Counted from the stretch's first letter, positions 9,533-22,336 are shown. The stretch is 64,000 nucleotides of DNA from Calocera cornea HHB12733 (GCA_001632435.1 KV423917.1:290184-354183); one strand, 5' to 3'. The notes: generated by a model not told the origin, from the sequence alone. Program-made: numbers and translations.

Positions 9533-10137
9533 CTACACCTTGGCCTTCTTCTCCAGCTCTTCCGCGAGCCTATCGACCTCCGCGTCCGCCTGCCTCCCCT
9601 TCACCTCCGCAGCCTGCACGCTCCCCTTCGTGGGCGCCGGCTCGTCCTCCTCGTCCCACGCGTCCCTCACAGGCTCCTTATCCTTCTCAGCCTTCTTCTT
9701 CTCCTTCCGCTTCTCATTCTTCTTCGCAGCCTTGCTCTTCGCCTCACCCCCAGCGGGATCCCCCACACCGGGCACAGCAGTGCGCTTGTGTGCGGGCGCA
9801 GCGCCGCCCGTCGCCGCTGCTGAACCGCGCGGGCCGCCCCAGCCGGGGATGTGCCCCGCCGGAAGGGCGCCGCGCGACTCGGCGCCTTGCTGCCTGCGCG
9901 AGCGGAACAGGCCCACGTCCTCCTGCGGCGTGAACCCAGGGCGGATCCGCAGCTCTTTCCTCAACCTGCGCGGTCATGGTCAGCCCGGTTCGCGGAGCGA
10001 CGAGCAGAGAAGGGGAGAAGAGGCACGCACGTCCCATCGGCGCGGCGGGTCGCGGGCACGATCCGCTCGAGCGTGCTCGGGTCTACGACGATGCCCGAGG
10101 CGGAGCGCTCCGGCTCTACAGGCGGGAGAGTCGGCAT
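9533..10137 (-). CDS. PYM: PYM (partner of Y14 and Mago), exon-junction complex disassembly factor
   Basis: Two exons on the minus strand, 10137-10031 and 9965-9533, give 179 residues. The N-terminal Mago-Y14 binding signature is clear: SGIVVDPSTLERIVPATRR, then DGT joined across the intron to LRKELRIRPGFTPQEDV. The remainder is a Lys/Glu-rich helix (KAAKKNEKRKEKKKAEKDKE) and a C-terminal DRLAEELEKK segment. PYM removes exon-junction complexes from spliced mRNA at ribosomes, fitting this intron-dense genome. An in-frame ATG seven codons upstream (10158) is possible, but the start at 10137 places the motif as in relatives. The 65-nt intron falls inside the conserved motif, which supports the join. 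Confidence 0.9.
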
Positions 10138-13100
10138 CCTTTCAGTTCCCAGTTGCACGTTCCCAGTTCCCAGACCGCTGTCCTGGTCCTCCCACTCGTT
10201 CTTCCCTTTGTCCCACGCGCTGCTTCCCTCCCCGCGCTAGTGCAGGAGGCTGCAAAGATACGAGCGTGTATGCGCGCACCAGGCACCGGTGTCTTACAGC
10301 GAGGCAAGCGCACCGGATGAGTCGCTGGAATGTGGATGCGGACGACCCTTGATGAGTCGAGTCGTGGGTTGACGTTGCTGGTGGCCGGCGGCGGACACGC
10401 GCCACCCGCATATGTCGCGGCGCCGGGCAAGAGCGGAAGGGCCCTAAAGCCGGAGGCGAAGCGCTCGTGCGAGCGGCAACCGGGCGGGATGTTGAAACGC
10501 GGGTGCATGCATGCGGCTATTGTCCTCCGGCTACTTCTGCACTCTGCATTCTTTCCGGTGTTTGCTCACTGGCCAGAAAGCTATCTTGATGTCTCCGGCT
10601 GAGTTGACGTGGGAATGGTGGATGCGCGAGGTGGGCCGCATCACAGCAATTCCGGGCTGATGATGGCATCAACATCAATCAAACGTGTTTGACATATTTA
10701 GCCAGTGACTATGGTGGGCCGATTTATTTTATTGAAGTCAAGAGCGTTATACCGGCTGGGAAACTTGTGCTGGTACCTGACAAATACGGCACATTGCCAG
10801 ACCACAGGCGGAGCCGACCACGAAAGGGAATCACAAAATCAGCCCATTTTCGGACGAATGAGGAAAATTACCGGGCGTGGTGAGTAGATAAAATGATCCG
10901 ACTCTCTTCTCGCAACGGCACAACCCACCCTCCACTCACTGTGCCTACAGGCTGAATCATACAACACGGAGTGTCCAAAATCGCCGGTCCCCTCTGAGTG
11001 GCCACCGAGCCAACTCGACCAAATTGGAACCTGCCCAGTGAGCCTCATTGGCCACCTCGATCCCGGAGGCTCGCAGCATCCGGTATGAGAGAAGACGTCT
11101 GAGGCCTGCACATGCGGGTGACAAAGACTATCAGGGCAGGATTTCCAGAGGGATGCGTGTTGGTGGAGAAATCCAGGTGGTTGAGCCTTCTTGGCCACCG
11201 CGAGACCGGAGACTTGTAACGTCCGGTCCATGATGGAGGGTTCGCGGGCGAGATGAATTCTGCCCATTGCCCCAGAAAGGAAGACCAAGAGTGTGGGTAT
11301 ACCTTTGCGCAGTTTCCAAATCAAGAAAACGAAGAGTGGTGCTCCAGTGGAGCTTTCCGGGGTGTGCAAAGCACCGGCCCCCCGCCCGAGGAAATTTGGG
11401 TGGTCATCCGGCATCAATATCTTTACCAATGCAACCAGAGTGCAGAGACGTCGAGTAAGCTGCATTGTGATAGAACCGCCCTGCAGAAGTTGGATTCACA
11501 TCTATGATAGAGCCCACATTGAATTCCGCTGCGAGTCCGGGGCCTCTGACTGGTCGACACGACCGTTCACCGCTGACGCCCCTTCGCATCGATTGCCAGC
11601 GGGACGAGTGCAGATATCAAGCAATGAGAAGCAAAACAACAGCAGGTCTCAGGTGTGGGTACAGTAGAGAGGGGATAGGATTCCACGACGCCTCGTCCTG
11701 GTGGTGATCATCCGTGTAAACAAGTCGGCCCCGTGGGTCTACCTCGGCAGAGGATGCAGCTTAGCTCACCTAGTAGCATGAGTCTCGGCGGCTCCCAGAT
11801 GAGGCTTGGAAATACAAGAGAGTCAACGACCTGTCAAGCGAGTGGAGACCAAGCGGTGACATCAACAGAACCCGCACGGCTGCCAGGAGACGGTCACCAT
11901 GCCGGACCCCTTCCTGCCGTAACACAAGGAGCATCGGCCCGCGAACAGCCTCCGGCCTCTCACGCTCCTGGAGACGGGCAGAAATCAACATCTGTTAAAC
12001 ACAGAAAAAGGCCATGCGATCCTCCAAGCGTGGGCGGACGTCTGATGCTCCCCAGAGGCGCTCATGTGAGGGGATGATGAGCTGCACGCGTCCCGAAGCC
12101 TCTCAGAAGTCCAGAACAGCAGCGAAGTATAGAGCATTTGACATCCCGGCGGCATTGTTCATGAGGCGCGGAAGCCGACAGGTGTGAACGATGGCATCCG
12201 GGGAGGAGTCTTACGGGCTAGAATTGAGTACGGCTTAGTGTCATGGCCAAGACCGTGGATCGCAAAAGGGTAGGATAAAGGGTCTGAAGTCAACCTTGAG
12301 GGCTCCCAAGGGTGTGAATTCACGGGCAGAGGCCGACCAACATGAGGAATCAAGGGCAGCAAGCGAGGGCGCAGAGGGGAGTGTGGCGCATGCTTCCATT
12401 CGGAAGCAAACCGGGGAGACGCTTTCGCCGGCCCTATCCCTGCTGTGGTTGGCCCTTGCCCATCAAGTGTCCTGACATCTGCGCTGGACAGGAATTTACC
12501 CCTTTGCACGAGGCTCTCCATGTGCCGATTCCAACAATTGCTGGCTTGCTCAAACCTGTTCCGTGTTCCGCCGCTTATGTAGAAAAGCTTCATCCCATCA
12601 AACCTGAATTTCGCTGGCGAGCCAACTCACACCGCAAAATCCACTGGCCGATGCGAATCTATTCTTCTTTGCCGTCTGATGGAAACGGGACTTCACCTGA
12701 TGTGCTGTCTGAGGCGGGCATGTTCTCTTGGACGGCTCACTAACCGAACCCGAAACATGGGCGCCCGAGTCAAGCGGAATGAATCAGGGGTGACGCCCAT
12801 GACGGCCCAGTGACGGAATGTCTGGCATGCGCGTGCTGCGACAGCACCCACCACTTTTGCCCTCTAAATGAAGACTCGGGCCTTCCATTTCGCCGGAGGA
12901 GAGAAGCACGCATCCCTCGCCATCTAGATTAGAGCGGAGGCTGGCCTCAGGGGTTTCTGACCACCCGCCCCACGTGGAGGCGACCACACCGACGAGCGCC
13001 CGGTATCGGCTCACGGCTACCAACACTAACGCTCGTGCCACCTTCGGCGATCTTCTCCTCGTGCTCTGTCCGCGCGTAGCCCGGATATGCTTGCTCCAAC

Positions 13101-13211
13101 ATAGAGAACCTGCATCTCTTGTAACATTGTGCCTGAACTCTTATATAAGTAAGAGTCTTTACCACACTCGACATCATCAGCTTCACTCCTCGCCCGCCTC
13201 AATCGTTAGAC
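10138..13211. other. 3-kb gene-poor region
   Basis: No frame here looks like a gene: the longest (208 codons, minus strand, 10839-11465) is low-complexity nonsense without domain features or plausible splice partners. The first 470 bp contain the PYM promoter. Base composition is more even than in neighbouring genes, and the stretch may be decayed mobile DNA, but I found no terminal repeats or transposase remnant. Confidence 0.4.
13142..13148 (+). promoter_or_regulatory. TATA box of the SDR gene
   Basis: TATATAA within CTTATATAAGTAAGAG, 64 bp before the ATG at 13212. This is one of the few clear TATA boxes in the window and suggests a regulated rather than constitutive promoter. Confidence 0.55.
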
Positions 13212-14520
13212 ATGTCTTTAACCGACAAACAGCTGTTCGCCCATGCGAGTAGATTGAGGGACAAGGTTGTCCTCATAACAGGTTAGCACTCTCGCTCTGC
13301 ACGCCATCGCCACAGCTCACCATGCTACCCAGGAGCCGCCAGTGGAATAGGGAAGGTATAGGGCAGCTTTCTTTCATGGCGATTCTATGTTCTCACCGCA
13401 CTTCCAGGCTATCGCCCTAGAGGCAGCAAAGAATGGGTATGTGGCAATACAACCCTCAAACAGGGAGAACTACTCACTCGATATGCAGAGCCCATCTCGT
13501 CATCGGCGATATAGATGAAAGCGCGCTGCAAACATCATGCAAAGAGATCAAAGCAATTGGCGGGTATGCCGTCATTGCTGACTGGAACTCGCCTCTCGGT
13601 ATTCTGACCTCTGTTGTAGGAGCGTGATCGGCCAGCGATGCGATGTAACTTCCTGGGACGACCAAGTCTCGCTCTTTCAGCTGGCAATGCGAACATATGG
13701 CAAGATTCACATCGTGATCCCGAATGCGGGAATCAGCGAGCGAGCCCGTTTCAACAACCTCGACACCGAAGATCTGGGAAGTGGCCCGCAACCGATGAAG
13801 CCTGACCTGAAGCCATTGGAAATCAACCTCATTTCTGTCATCTACAGTAAGTCCCAGCCGCTTGGGCGCCTCGTGTACGGTGCTCTATAAGGTCCGAAGC
13901 TAACCATAAGCGGTAAACAGGTGCAAGATTAGCTGTTTTCTATCTCCGCTCGAATCCAGACCCTGGCAAGACGATTGTGTTCATTGGCTCGATTGGTTAG
14001 TATGCCCCATTCGTCGTCTCGCACATGACTGACATGTACCGTCAGCTTCTCTTATGAGCTTGCCGCCCGGCTGCATGTACGTGACCTCGAAGCATGGGGT
14101 CAGTGTCCAAGTCCGTTCTTCGGCGCTTGTTATTGACCAGTATATCCAGGTTCTCGGTCTTGCGAAGAACTTGGCAAACGAGGTCCACCTTTTTGGTATC
14201 CGGGTAGCAACGATCTGCCCGTGGTTTGCTGGTACGTCCTGCCGATAACGAGTGGTGGAACGCCATTGATTGGCGCTTCAGATACTGCCATCGTATACCC
14301 CGCTGCTCGCCGACTTCTCGGCAATCTTCCAATGGCGCAAGTTCGCCACATCGTCGGATCCGTTATACACAGCGCGACTGATCCAGATCCATCCACACAT
14401 GGCGCTGTCTACGCCATACCCGACGACTTAGGGGCATTCCGCATTGAAGGTGATGAGCTGGATCTCCTCAGTACTGGAATGTATAACATTCTGAAGGAAC
14501 GTATTCTGCGCGTAATCTAG
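13212..14520 (+). CDS. Short-chain dehydrogenase/reductase (classical SDR)
   Basis: Nine exons: 13212-13281, 13333-13355, 13408-13436, 13489-13563, 13620-13846, 13921-13995, 14046-14098, 14150-14231 and 14282-14520, giving 290 residues. The cofactor loop TGAASGIGK (23-31) is assembled across the first intron. Further classical motifs are DID near 54, NAG (IVIPNAGIS), catalytic Ser in FIGSIAS (about 165) and YVTSK with Tyr178 and Lys182, then the ICPWF segment. An NAD(P)-linked oxidation of a secondary alcohol or reduction of a carbonyl is expected; the substrate is unknown. Closest in feel to 15-hydroxyprostaglandin dehydrogenase-like fungal SDRs. The gene is cut into tiny exons and stands alone between gene-poor flanks. 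Confidence 0.88.
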
Positions 14521-15697
14521 GTGGACATTCATATACCTCATACAAAGGCTCTTCTATACCTACGGCTTGTCGTAAGTTTCCTGTACAACACCCAATAATG
14601 TAGATGATGGTAGACATGACACGCTGGATTGGAGGGGCTGGCTCTCCACCCGAGACCCTTAGAGGCGATGTCGTGCGGTCAGGGCCGCCTTCCGTTTGTT
14701 CGGCAGCTCCCACGCCGATCATTATTGTATCCCCTCAAATATGGACCGAACAACGGTTGCTGGACGGAATGTGCTAAACTCGGTTCCCCAATTTATCCGA
14801 CCCGATCTACCGCAGGGGCGTTGAGCAGCGTGCCTGCCGCTAGTGGCTCCAACTTGGTTCGGAAACGGCCGCAAATGATAGATTCCATAATGGGCGTGCG
14901 GTTGAAGCGCTTCTTGATTTCTGACCGAGGCGCTGGAGTGTACAAAATTTTGCAAGGTAAGTCACAAGAGAGGAATGCGCAAGCTAGAAGCAGCTCGTTG
15001 ACAGCAAGTCGCAGACACTGTATGCGCTTCCCGACAAACCATATCCGGCTGAGGATGCTCGGGGTTAGCTTGGAACACCAAAATTACAGCCTTTCGGACG
15101 AACAGAACATCCTATTCGGACATCGGCATCTGCTGAGCTCCGAGCGGCGCCGAACATGAGCCGGTGACATGAGAATCGTAACCCCTTCAGCATGTATGGT
15201 CAGCCCCTTAGCTGCGTTGAAATCTGACCAGTCCGAAATGGTATTGCTTGGACAAGGTTTCCAGGGGTTGCACCCGACTGATAGCATTGTCGATCTTGCA
15301 CTTTCAAATTTTCGGCATGAAGGCCACTGGTGAGAACGGCGCTAGTCCCGCGAAGTCCTCGCTGAAAGGAAGAAGCGTCGCGGTCGGAACCGAAAACGAA
15401 CCGAAGCTTCCTATCCCGTGACCCACTTATTGTGCCTCGTTGGGCCAATGACGCCACAGGGGGATGGCACGCACATGTGTAGTACGCACTCCGCGGTGGG
15501 GCATGCTTGCCATCTGTTTGAGCGATTTTCTGCGCCCCTATTCGCTGGCATATAATAATATCAGACTGTCTACTTTCATGTGCACAGACAATAATCGACC
15601 AGGAAACATAAACAAGAGAGACCCCCGATAGAAATATTATGTAGTACTATACAACGGCAGAAAGAAATGTTCGTCAGTCTAGGGTCTAAGACTGCTG
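14521..15697. other. Intergenic region
   Basis: 1.18 kb between the SDR gene and the 3' end of the transcription factor gene. Only short unrelated frames are present; no repeat or RNA gene recognised. Confidence 0.4.
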
Positions 15698-18600
15698 CTA
15701 TAAATTCATGTTCGCACTCCCGGGACGGTCTACATCAAACGGGAAAAGGGGATCGAAACCGAAATCAAAACTGCTGGGATCCAGAGACATGTTGCTGTCG
15801 AACATCTGATCCGAGCCACCCCACTCGGACCAGCCTTCACCGAAGTTGTTCAAGAAGTCCTGGTCACCGGGCGGCAGATTGAGACCTTCAAGATCGAACG
15901 ACGGCATATTTCCGTTCGAACCGACGTTGAACTGGTAGTTGGGCGGTGAGGGCGTGTACGACGCGGGATTGGGTGGGGCAGAGGCTGGTTGCTGAGCTGG
16001 AGCTGGCGATTCACGCTTGACAGGGGAATTCCATTCAGGCGCTTGGACGTATGTCATGCCCGGGTTGACCGTTCCAGTCGCAGATTGAGCCATATAGCTG
16101 GGAGGTAACGGGGGAAGCTGTGAATAGCCAGATCCAGGCGCAGGAGGTGCGGACGCAGGCTGCTGTTGCATACCGACGTTCATCGCGCCGACGTTGATAG
16201 GCGGAGGAGGGGCATGAGTGACATGCGTCTGCATCTGCCGCAAAGGCGTCGCGTTGGGGCCGAAGGTAGGGATGTATGACGATCCCGACGGGTCTTGCAT
16301 GGAACTCTCCTGCCGCGTGCGTTTGTGCCCAGTAGAAGTCGACGATGAGCTATCGGGTGACTGATAGGATGACTGCCCTGAAGTGGGTTGAACAGGCTGC
16401 ATGTTGTAAGACGGCGCATTGATCGAGCTTGCCGACATAGTTGAGGGTCGCAACGAGCTAGGCGGGAATGTTCCGGGAGGAGCCATGCCTTGAAGGACTC
16501 CCTGGTACGCCGAGGGCGGCGTGACCTGCTGCGGGACGGCGGACATCTGGCCCGGGGACATCTTCAACGGCTGGCCCGTAGGCATGAGCTCTCTTGGCGG
16601 AGTGACGTGGGGCCGCTTTCCGCTCCAATCGCTGGGCGAGCTCGAGCCAGTCTTGTTCGAATGCCGGCGCGTCTTGCGCATGCTTCCCCTGCGCTGGATA
16701 TGGTGGTGCGGGTGCTTGTCCTTCTCTGCACGTCGTGCTGCGGTCTCCTTGGTGACGTCGAATAGCTGGGTCAGCAGCTCACGGCATTTCTTCGCCCCTG
16801 GGTAGGACACCTCGAGATCGTGCAGACACTGGATGCACTGCATGACCTCGGGCATGGACTGCTTGATCTGGTTCTCGTCCATGAGGCGCATTATGCAGAG
16901 GCAGAGGATGACGGCGCTGCTGAAGAGGTATTGCACGAAGAAGGCCAGGTGGTGAGAGGGGAATATGATATTCCTGAGTGCCTTGGCCAGGAGTATGCAG
17001 TTCCTTGAAGCGGATACAGCCTTGGCAACGGAGGTGGACACAGCGGGCCCGTGCTTGCGCGAGGTAGGCAGGAAGACACGATGCAGCGAGATGAGGATGG
17101 CGTAATATGACGTGCAGAGCACGGCGGCCATGAAGATCTCCTTCTCGCCCTTCGGCTTGCTCCTCAGCTCGGGCGGGAGGCCGTCGCACCACTTGCTGAG
17201 CTGCGCGTCGAGCGCATCTACTGACTCCTGCAGCGCCGCACTCTGCGCCGCGTCCAGATGGAAGCCGGTCTTGTTGACCGCATACACCTGCCGCAGCATC
17301 TGCCCGCCGATCTTGGCCAGCTCCGTGAGCGCGATGAAGCCGACCATGATCGTCGATGGCTCGCCCATCGGTGCTCCGTCCAGGTGCAGACGCAGCGCCT
17401 CGTCGTCCAACGGCAGAGGGAGCTCGACGTCACAGTCGCTGTCTTCGATCCCGAGCGGCCGGCCGAGGGCAATGGCGAGGAGCCGGTCGAGCATGTACAC
17501 GGACCACCAGATGCGCTTGTGCATCTCGCGTTCGATTGGTGTGAGGGACGACTTTGGTGCAGCCCGCTGGATATATGCCGTCAGTACCTGCCCCACCGCC
17601 CAGAGATTAGCGACGTACGTGCAAACCCAGGTCCTGAGCCGTTCTGACAGCCTGTCCCAGCAGGAGCCAGCTCTCCGCAAGCAAATTCCAGCTCGCCAAG
17701 AAACTGCTAAGCAGCACCACACACTGGACATGAGCGAGTTGCGTCTTCGTCGCCCCAATGAAGTGCAGTATCATGGCCCGATCATAGAACGTCATCGCCA
17801 GCCCTCCGTCCTTGTTCACATCGCCCAGCCGCGGATCGTTATGGAACCTGGCGGCGATGGCGAACACGCCGAAGATGGTGCTCTGGAACCCGGCGTCGTC
17901 GCGGTACGTCCCGCGCTCCATGTGGTCGTGGTACTTGGCCAGGAAGGTGATCTTGTCCAGCACGGGCAGCGTGTGGTGGAACCGCGCAAAGTAGGCATCA
18001 ACCAGTGCGTCGGCGAGGTCCCGCGAGGGGTACTCGACCTCGTTGCTTGAGGGGAGCGCAACACGCCGAACTTTACCGAGCCCGATGGCAGGAGGGAAGA
18101 GCAGGTCGTCCATCCCCCCGCGCTCGCCCGGCGGAGAGGGATACGCGGGCTTGGACAACGTGCGGAAGCTCTCCACGAGCGACATTGTACTGGCACCGCC
18201 TATCCATCTGCGCGGCACCAACAATGAACAAGGTTGACAGCAGTAGAGGAGACATAACGCACCTCCACTGCCCGTTCTCATCGATCTGCAGCTGCCCAAA
18301 CTTCTGCGCAACCTCCTCCCCGCTATCGGGCGCGTCGTCCGAGCTCTCCACGCCCTCCTCATCACTGCTGTCATCCTCCTCCAGCTCGCTCTCGTCGTCC
18401 ATCGGCTGCCCTCTCTGCACAGTCGCGAACTGGTTCCCGACATCCGTACCGCTCTGGCCCAGCCCCGGCGCCACCGCCTGCTGCGAGGTGCGCGCAGCAT
18501 CGTTCATGCTCTGCATATACTGCCTCACAGTCGCGACCTGCTGAGGGAGGCCATTGACGATGGGTGCCCCGGGTGTGCCTGTGCCTGTGCTAGCAGTCAG

Positions 18601-19058
18601 AGCTTCCATAACGGGAGCGACGTGCTGGAACAGGGTCTCCATATGGTGCAAGCGGGACTCGAGCTGCTGGACATATCTGTATGCGGCTGATGAGCGGATT
18701 GTTCGGGTGGATGGAGGATGGGGGGAGGGCGCACTGTCTGCTGTGCGCGGCGCGGTCCGCCGTAGGCTTCCATGTGCAGGCGTTGATGCTGCCCAAGCAC
18801 TGACCGCACACGGGCTCCATGCCATCGCACTTGATCTTCTTCCTCCTGCGCACCGCATACAGTCAGCCTATCGCCGCTCCAACAAGCATGCCAGAGGGAA
18901 AGTACGTACCGGCAGCTCTCGCACGCCCGATATACCCGTGGCTGACGCGGCACATTCGTGTCCCGCGGGACGTGCCCGCGCCCGGCGGCCGCCTCCTTGC
19001 GCCTCTTCTTGCGTGCTGCGTCCGGGTCGGAGGACGACCCAGGGAGGTCGTTCGACAT
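15698..19058 (-). CDS. Zn(II)2Cys6 fungal-specific transcription factor
   Basis: Five exons on the minus strand, 19058-18910, 18845-18735, 18676-18263, 18207-17619 and 17566-15698, give 1,043 residues. The binuclear zinc cluster is split by intron 1: Cys46, 49, 56, 63, 66 and 73 with spacing C-x2-C-x6-C-x6-C-x2-C-x6-C and the basic run RRKKIK. A short dimerisation coil follows (YVQQLESRLHHMETLFQHV), then an acidic stretch (DDESELEEDDSSDEEG). The Fungal_trans domain includes VDAYFARFHHTLPVLDK, QDLGLHRAAPKSS joined over intron 4, and REMHKRIWWSVYMLDRL. The last 400 residues are Pro/Ser/Gln-rich and disordered, a likely activation region. It should bind CGG-type sites in the nucleus; its targets are not evident from the neighbours. 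Confidence 0.93.
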
Positions 19059-20183
19059 GTTGTTCGTGACTGTATATGTTGTACCCGCCGGAGCAGCCGT
19101 TAGCGTATTTATCGTATTATCGAGTTGTTCGGTCGTGAGTTGTCGAGCGGTAGGATGGGAGGTGGTGACGCGCTGGAGCAGAGGACGGATGCAGCGGGCG
19201 ATTCACGCGCGCTCAATCCTTAAATAGCAGGCGGGCGCAGGGGAGCGCTACTCCTTCCAGATCAGCGTGTTCCTGCCCGTGTAGGTACAGTAGCCGGAAA
19301 GCAGCACAGCGCGGAGCTCCGACCTCCGAGTAGCGGTAGCGGCGGGGTGGGGTGGGGTGGTGGTAGTGGCTGACTAGCGCTGATGGGGCACGTGAGGCAG
19401 CGTGCGTGACTCGCCCAGTGGTGCACTGCCGCGCTTGCGTGACGGCGATGTGAATACAATGTTCTCGAGGGAGGGAGGTGGTCGCGAGTGTAGGATGGCA
19501 GGCGCGCAGGGCGGGCGGAGGGAGGGTCAGGGCCGGGATGCGTATCTCTCGATGCATGGAGGAATGGCGTGGCACTCGCAGGGGCCCTCGAGACATCCTG
19601 CGCGGCTCGGTCCGTGCTTCGCACTCAGGGGGCCGATCTGCCCGCGCCCGCTGCCCGCTCAACAGCGCAAGGGGAGGGTACAGTATCATGTGCCCCCCGC
19701 CCGCGTTTTTATTGCCATCCCCGGACTGCTGAATACGAGCTACGAGGGCCATTGTCCTCCCCTGCAGCTGGCTGGATAAGGAATTCGGTGCCCTACATAC
19801 AACTGTAGCAGGGCGCCGTCCGCTCTCTCGCCTCCTGCATCACCCCAGTCGATTAGGTGATTGGGTTTTAGCTTCCCCCCGCCGGCGGTGCTTGTCATCC
19901 ATGCTGCGGGCGTGCCCCCGATCCGATCGGTGGCGCGCCCGCTCGGAGAAGGAGAGGCGGAGGGGAGCGGAGGCAGATGTAGAGTGAAGTTCGCGCCACT
20001 GGTTTTCGGAGCCCTGAGGGCTGAGGCGCGCGAGCAGCGAGGAATTGTGAAGCCAACGGTTGCTTGCTTGCTACCCTACGCTACGCCACTCTGCTCTGCC
20101 CCTGCGCTGCTTCCTGTTTTCCGGCCTGCTTGCTGCCTGCACATACATACGTACATACACTACCACATCCACGAGAGAGAGGG
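19059..20183. other. Divergent promoter region of TF and Pab2 genes
   Basis: 1.1 kb between two divergent genes. CTTAAATA on the minus strand near 19,220 is a possible weak TATA for the TF. Several frames cross it, but none has domain features. Confidence 0.4.
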
Positions 20184-21251
20184 ATGGCCGACACTGCTGC
20201 TGATCCGCAGACGCCCGCGCCGGAGGGGGAGGACATCGACCTGGAGGGGTACGACGGTTCGGTGCGGCATACTCCCCTGCCCTGCGCGCGTACCGTCGTC
20301 TGACAGCATGCACAGGAACTGGAGGAGATCAAAGCCCGCATGCGGCTCATGGAGGAGGAAGCGGCTACGCTCCGCTCGCTGCAGGCCGACGCGCCCGTCC
20401 GCGCGCCCCAGGCGGACGGTGCCGCCGCCGCCGCTGCTGCTGCTGCTGCTGCTGGGGGCGCACCGGCGAACGGGAACGGGAACGGGAATGGGAACGGGGC
20501 GAATGGGGCTGCGCCGGCCGGGGCGGGGGAGGAGATGCAGGTTGAGGGGGAGGCGCAGGAGGAGGTCGACAAGCGCTCGGTGTACGTTGGGAATGTGCGT
20601 TGGTTTTCGGCTCGTGTGGTCGTGTGGTTGTTGTGTGGTCGCGGGCTGACGCGCTGGGCAGGTGGACTACTCGGCGACCCCGACGGACATATCGAACCAT
20701 TTTGCCGCGAGCGGGCAGATAAACCGCGTCACGATCGTGTGCGACAAGTTCAGCGGGCACCCGAAGGGGTGCGTCTCCTCTCCCCACAATGTGGTACCGT
20801 GACTCATCCGCGGTGCCAGGTTCTGCTATATAGAGTTTGCGGAGCCGGCGACGGTGCAGAACGCGCTGCTGCTGAATGAGAGCATGCTCTGTGGGAGGAT
20901 CATCACTGTGCGTTTACCCTTCCCGTCCCCATCCTCATTCCCCTTCCTTCCTCTCCTCTACACCTCCCCAGTATCCACCCTGCTGCGTCTTACCACTCGA
21001 CTTTCTCCCGTCCTGCCCGGCGCGAGTATACTGACCTCCCCCCCTCGCAGGTCACCGCGAAACGCACCAACATCCCCGGGTTCAACCGCGGTCGCGGGCG
21101 GGGTCGTGGCGGGTACCGGGGCGGCGGGGCGCGCGGGGGGTACGGCTACTCGCCCTATTCGCGGCCGAGGGGGCGGTGAGTGTCTTCTCACAATCCCATC
21201 TACTTTGTCTGACTGGGTGATAGGGGCAGGGGCGCGTGGAGGGGCGCGTAG
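20184..21251 (+). CDS. PAB2: Nuclear poly(A)-binding protein, PABPN1/Pab2 type
   Basis: Six exons, 20184-20261, 20316-20594, 20662-20768, 20820-20907, 21051-21175 and 21224-21251, give about 234 residues. Order: acidic N-terminus; coiled coil ([19 protein letters not shown]); an 11-Ala tract followed by a run of Asn-Gly repeats; acidic linker; one RRM with RNP2 VYVGNV and RNP1 GFCYIEF, including [18 protein letters not shown]; and an Arg/Gly-rich tail ([17 protein letters not shown]) ending GRGAWRGA. This is the PABPN1/Pab2 architecture, a nuclear factor controlling poly(A) tail length and exosome-linked RNA decay. The 5' splice site of intron 1 (GTGCGG, after the TCG codon) was chosen because the other GT sites lose the coiled-coil frame. 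Confidence 0.92.
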
Positions 21252-22336
21252 CTGCTTGGATTGAGGAGGAGGCGGTTGATGGGGAACGACGACGAGACGA
21301 GAAAATGCCACGTCCGCTTTGTCATTTGGTGGACACTACGTGGAGATGCTGCAGGAGGAGAGGGAGAGGGAGGAAGCGGGACTGTATTGCTCCATAGTTG
21401 CTGCCACTTAATTGTATCATGACCTGCCCCGTGACGTCCTTGCACCCTGCTCTCTGATGGTCCGCTGCCACGAGCTGTGAGCTGTGCACTAGGATGTGGC
21501 GGGAAGATGCCATATTGGGCACCGCTCGCGGTCCGTTCGGGGCTAGAAGCCACTTCTGAGTTCTGAGTTCTGATGCATGAGGTATGTATGGCGATGGCCC
21601 GGGCGCGGTCGGTGGTGGGCAGTGGTGGGTGGGTCTTCCCGGCGGCAGGGGGGAACAGAAGCGGCCGAGTCCAGCCCGAGTGCTCGAGTCCTTATGATAG
21701 GTGCCGCTCCGCCCTCCGCCCCGCGCTTACCCGCACAATATGTGAAGCTTGTGCACACTACTACTAACTAAGTTATCGGTAGTAGGCCCAGGACTGAGTC
21801 CACTGGGGGCAGCCAGTGCAGTGCCTGGACAGTGGCAGTGGACCCTTTATTTCCATCCCCCGCCCAGGGAGGCCGGGCGCAACTTCAGGGCAGACTGCAG
21901 ACGACAGACGGCAGACGGCACCCAGCAGCGTGCCTTGCCCGTCCCCCTCCTCCTCCTCCTCCTCCTCCAGCCGAAGCGGGCGATACACCCCGTCCCTCCC
22001 CGTCCCTCCCGCTCCCAGTGACAGGGCATGCCCCGCCGGTGCTAGCTACCCGTCCCCGCCCGTCCTTCCGAACAAGCACTGGTGCACAGGAACCGTGCCG
22101 TTGCGTCGCGTTGCGTTGCGAGGGACTGCCGCTCACCGACCGACCGACCGACCGACCACAGCGGGCAGGGCGCTGACTGAGACGAGCAGGCGCACCCACC
22201 GCTCGCCACCAAACGCTCCCTTGTCGGCGACCTTGGCTGCTTGCTCGCCGGCCGCCCCCAGTCCGCACACGCCCCGCGTCGTCCCACCGCTTCCCCGTCC
22301 CTCCCTCCCCACAGCCCAACAGCGCTCCCAGGCCAC
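21252..22336. other. Intergenic region with simple repeats
   Basis: 1.08 kb between two co-oriented genes. It holds a CTC repeat (about 21945-21969), several C-rich runs and a CCGA tetranucleotide tract before the next ATG. No RNA gene recognised. Confidence 0.4.
22134..22158. repeat. CCGA microsatellite
   Basis: About five to six perfect CCGA units roughly 180 bp upstream of the pseudo-helicase start codon, just after a GTTGCGTCGCGTTGCGTTGCG run. Confidence 0.8.

Noticed and set aside
10839..11465. 208-codon minus-strand frame
   Set aside because: No family features, no splice partners and no presequence; chance frame.
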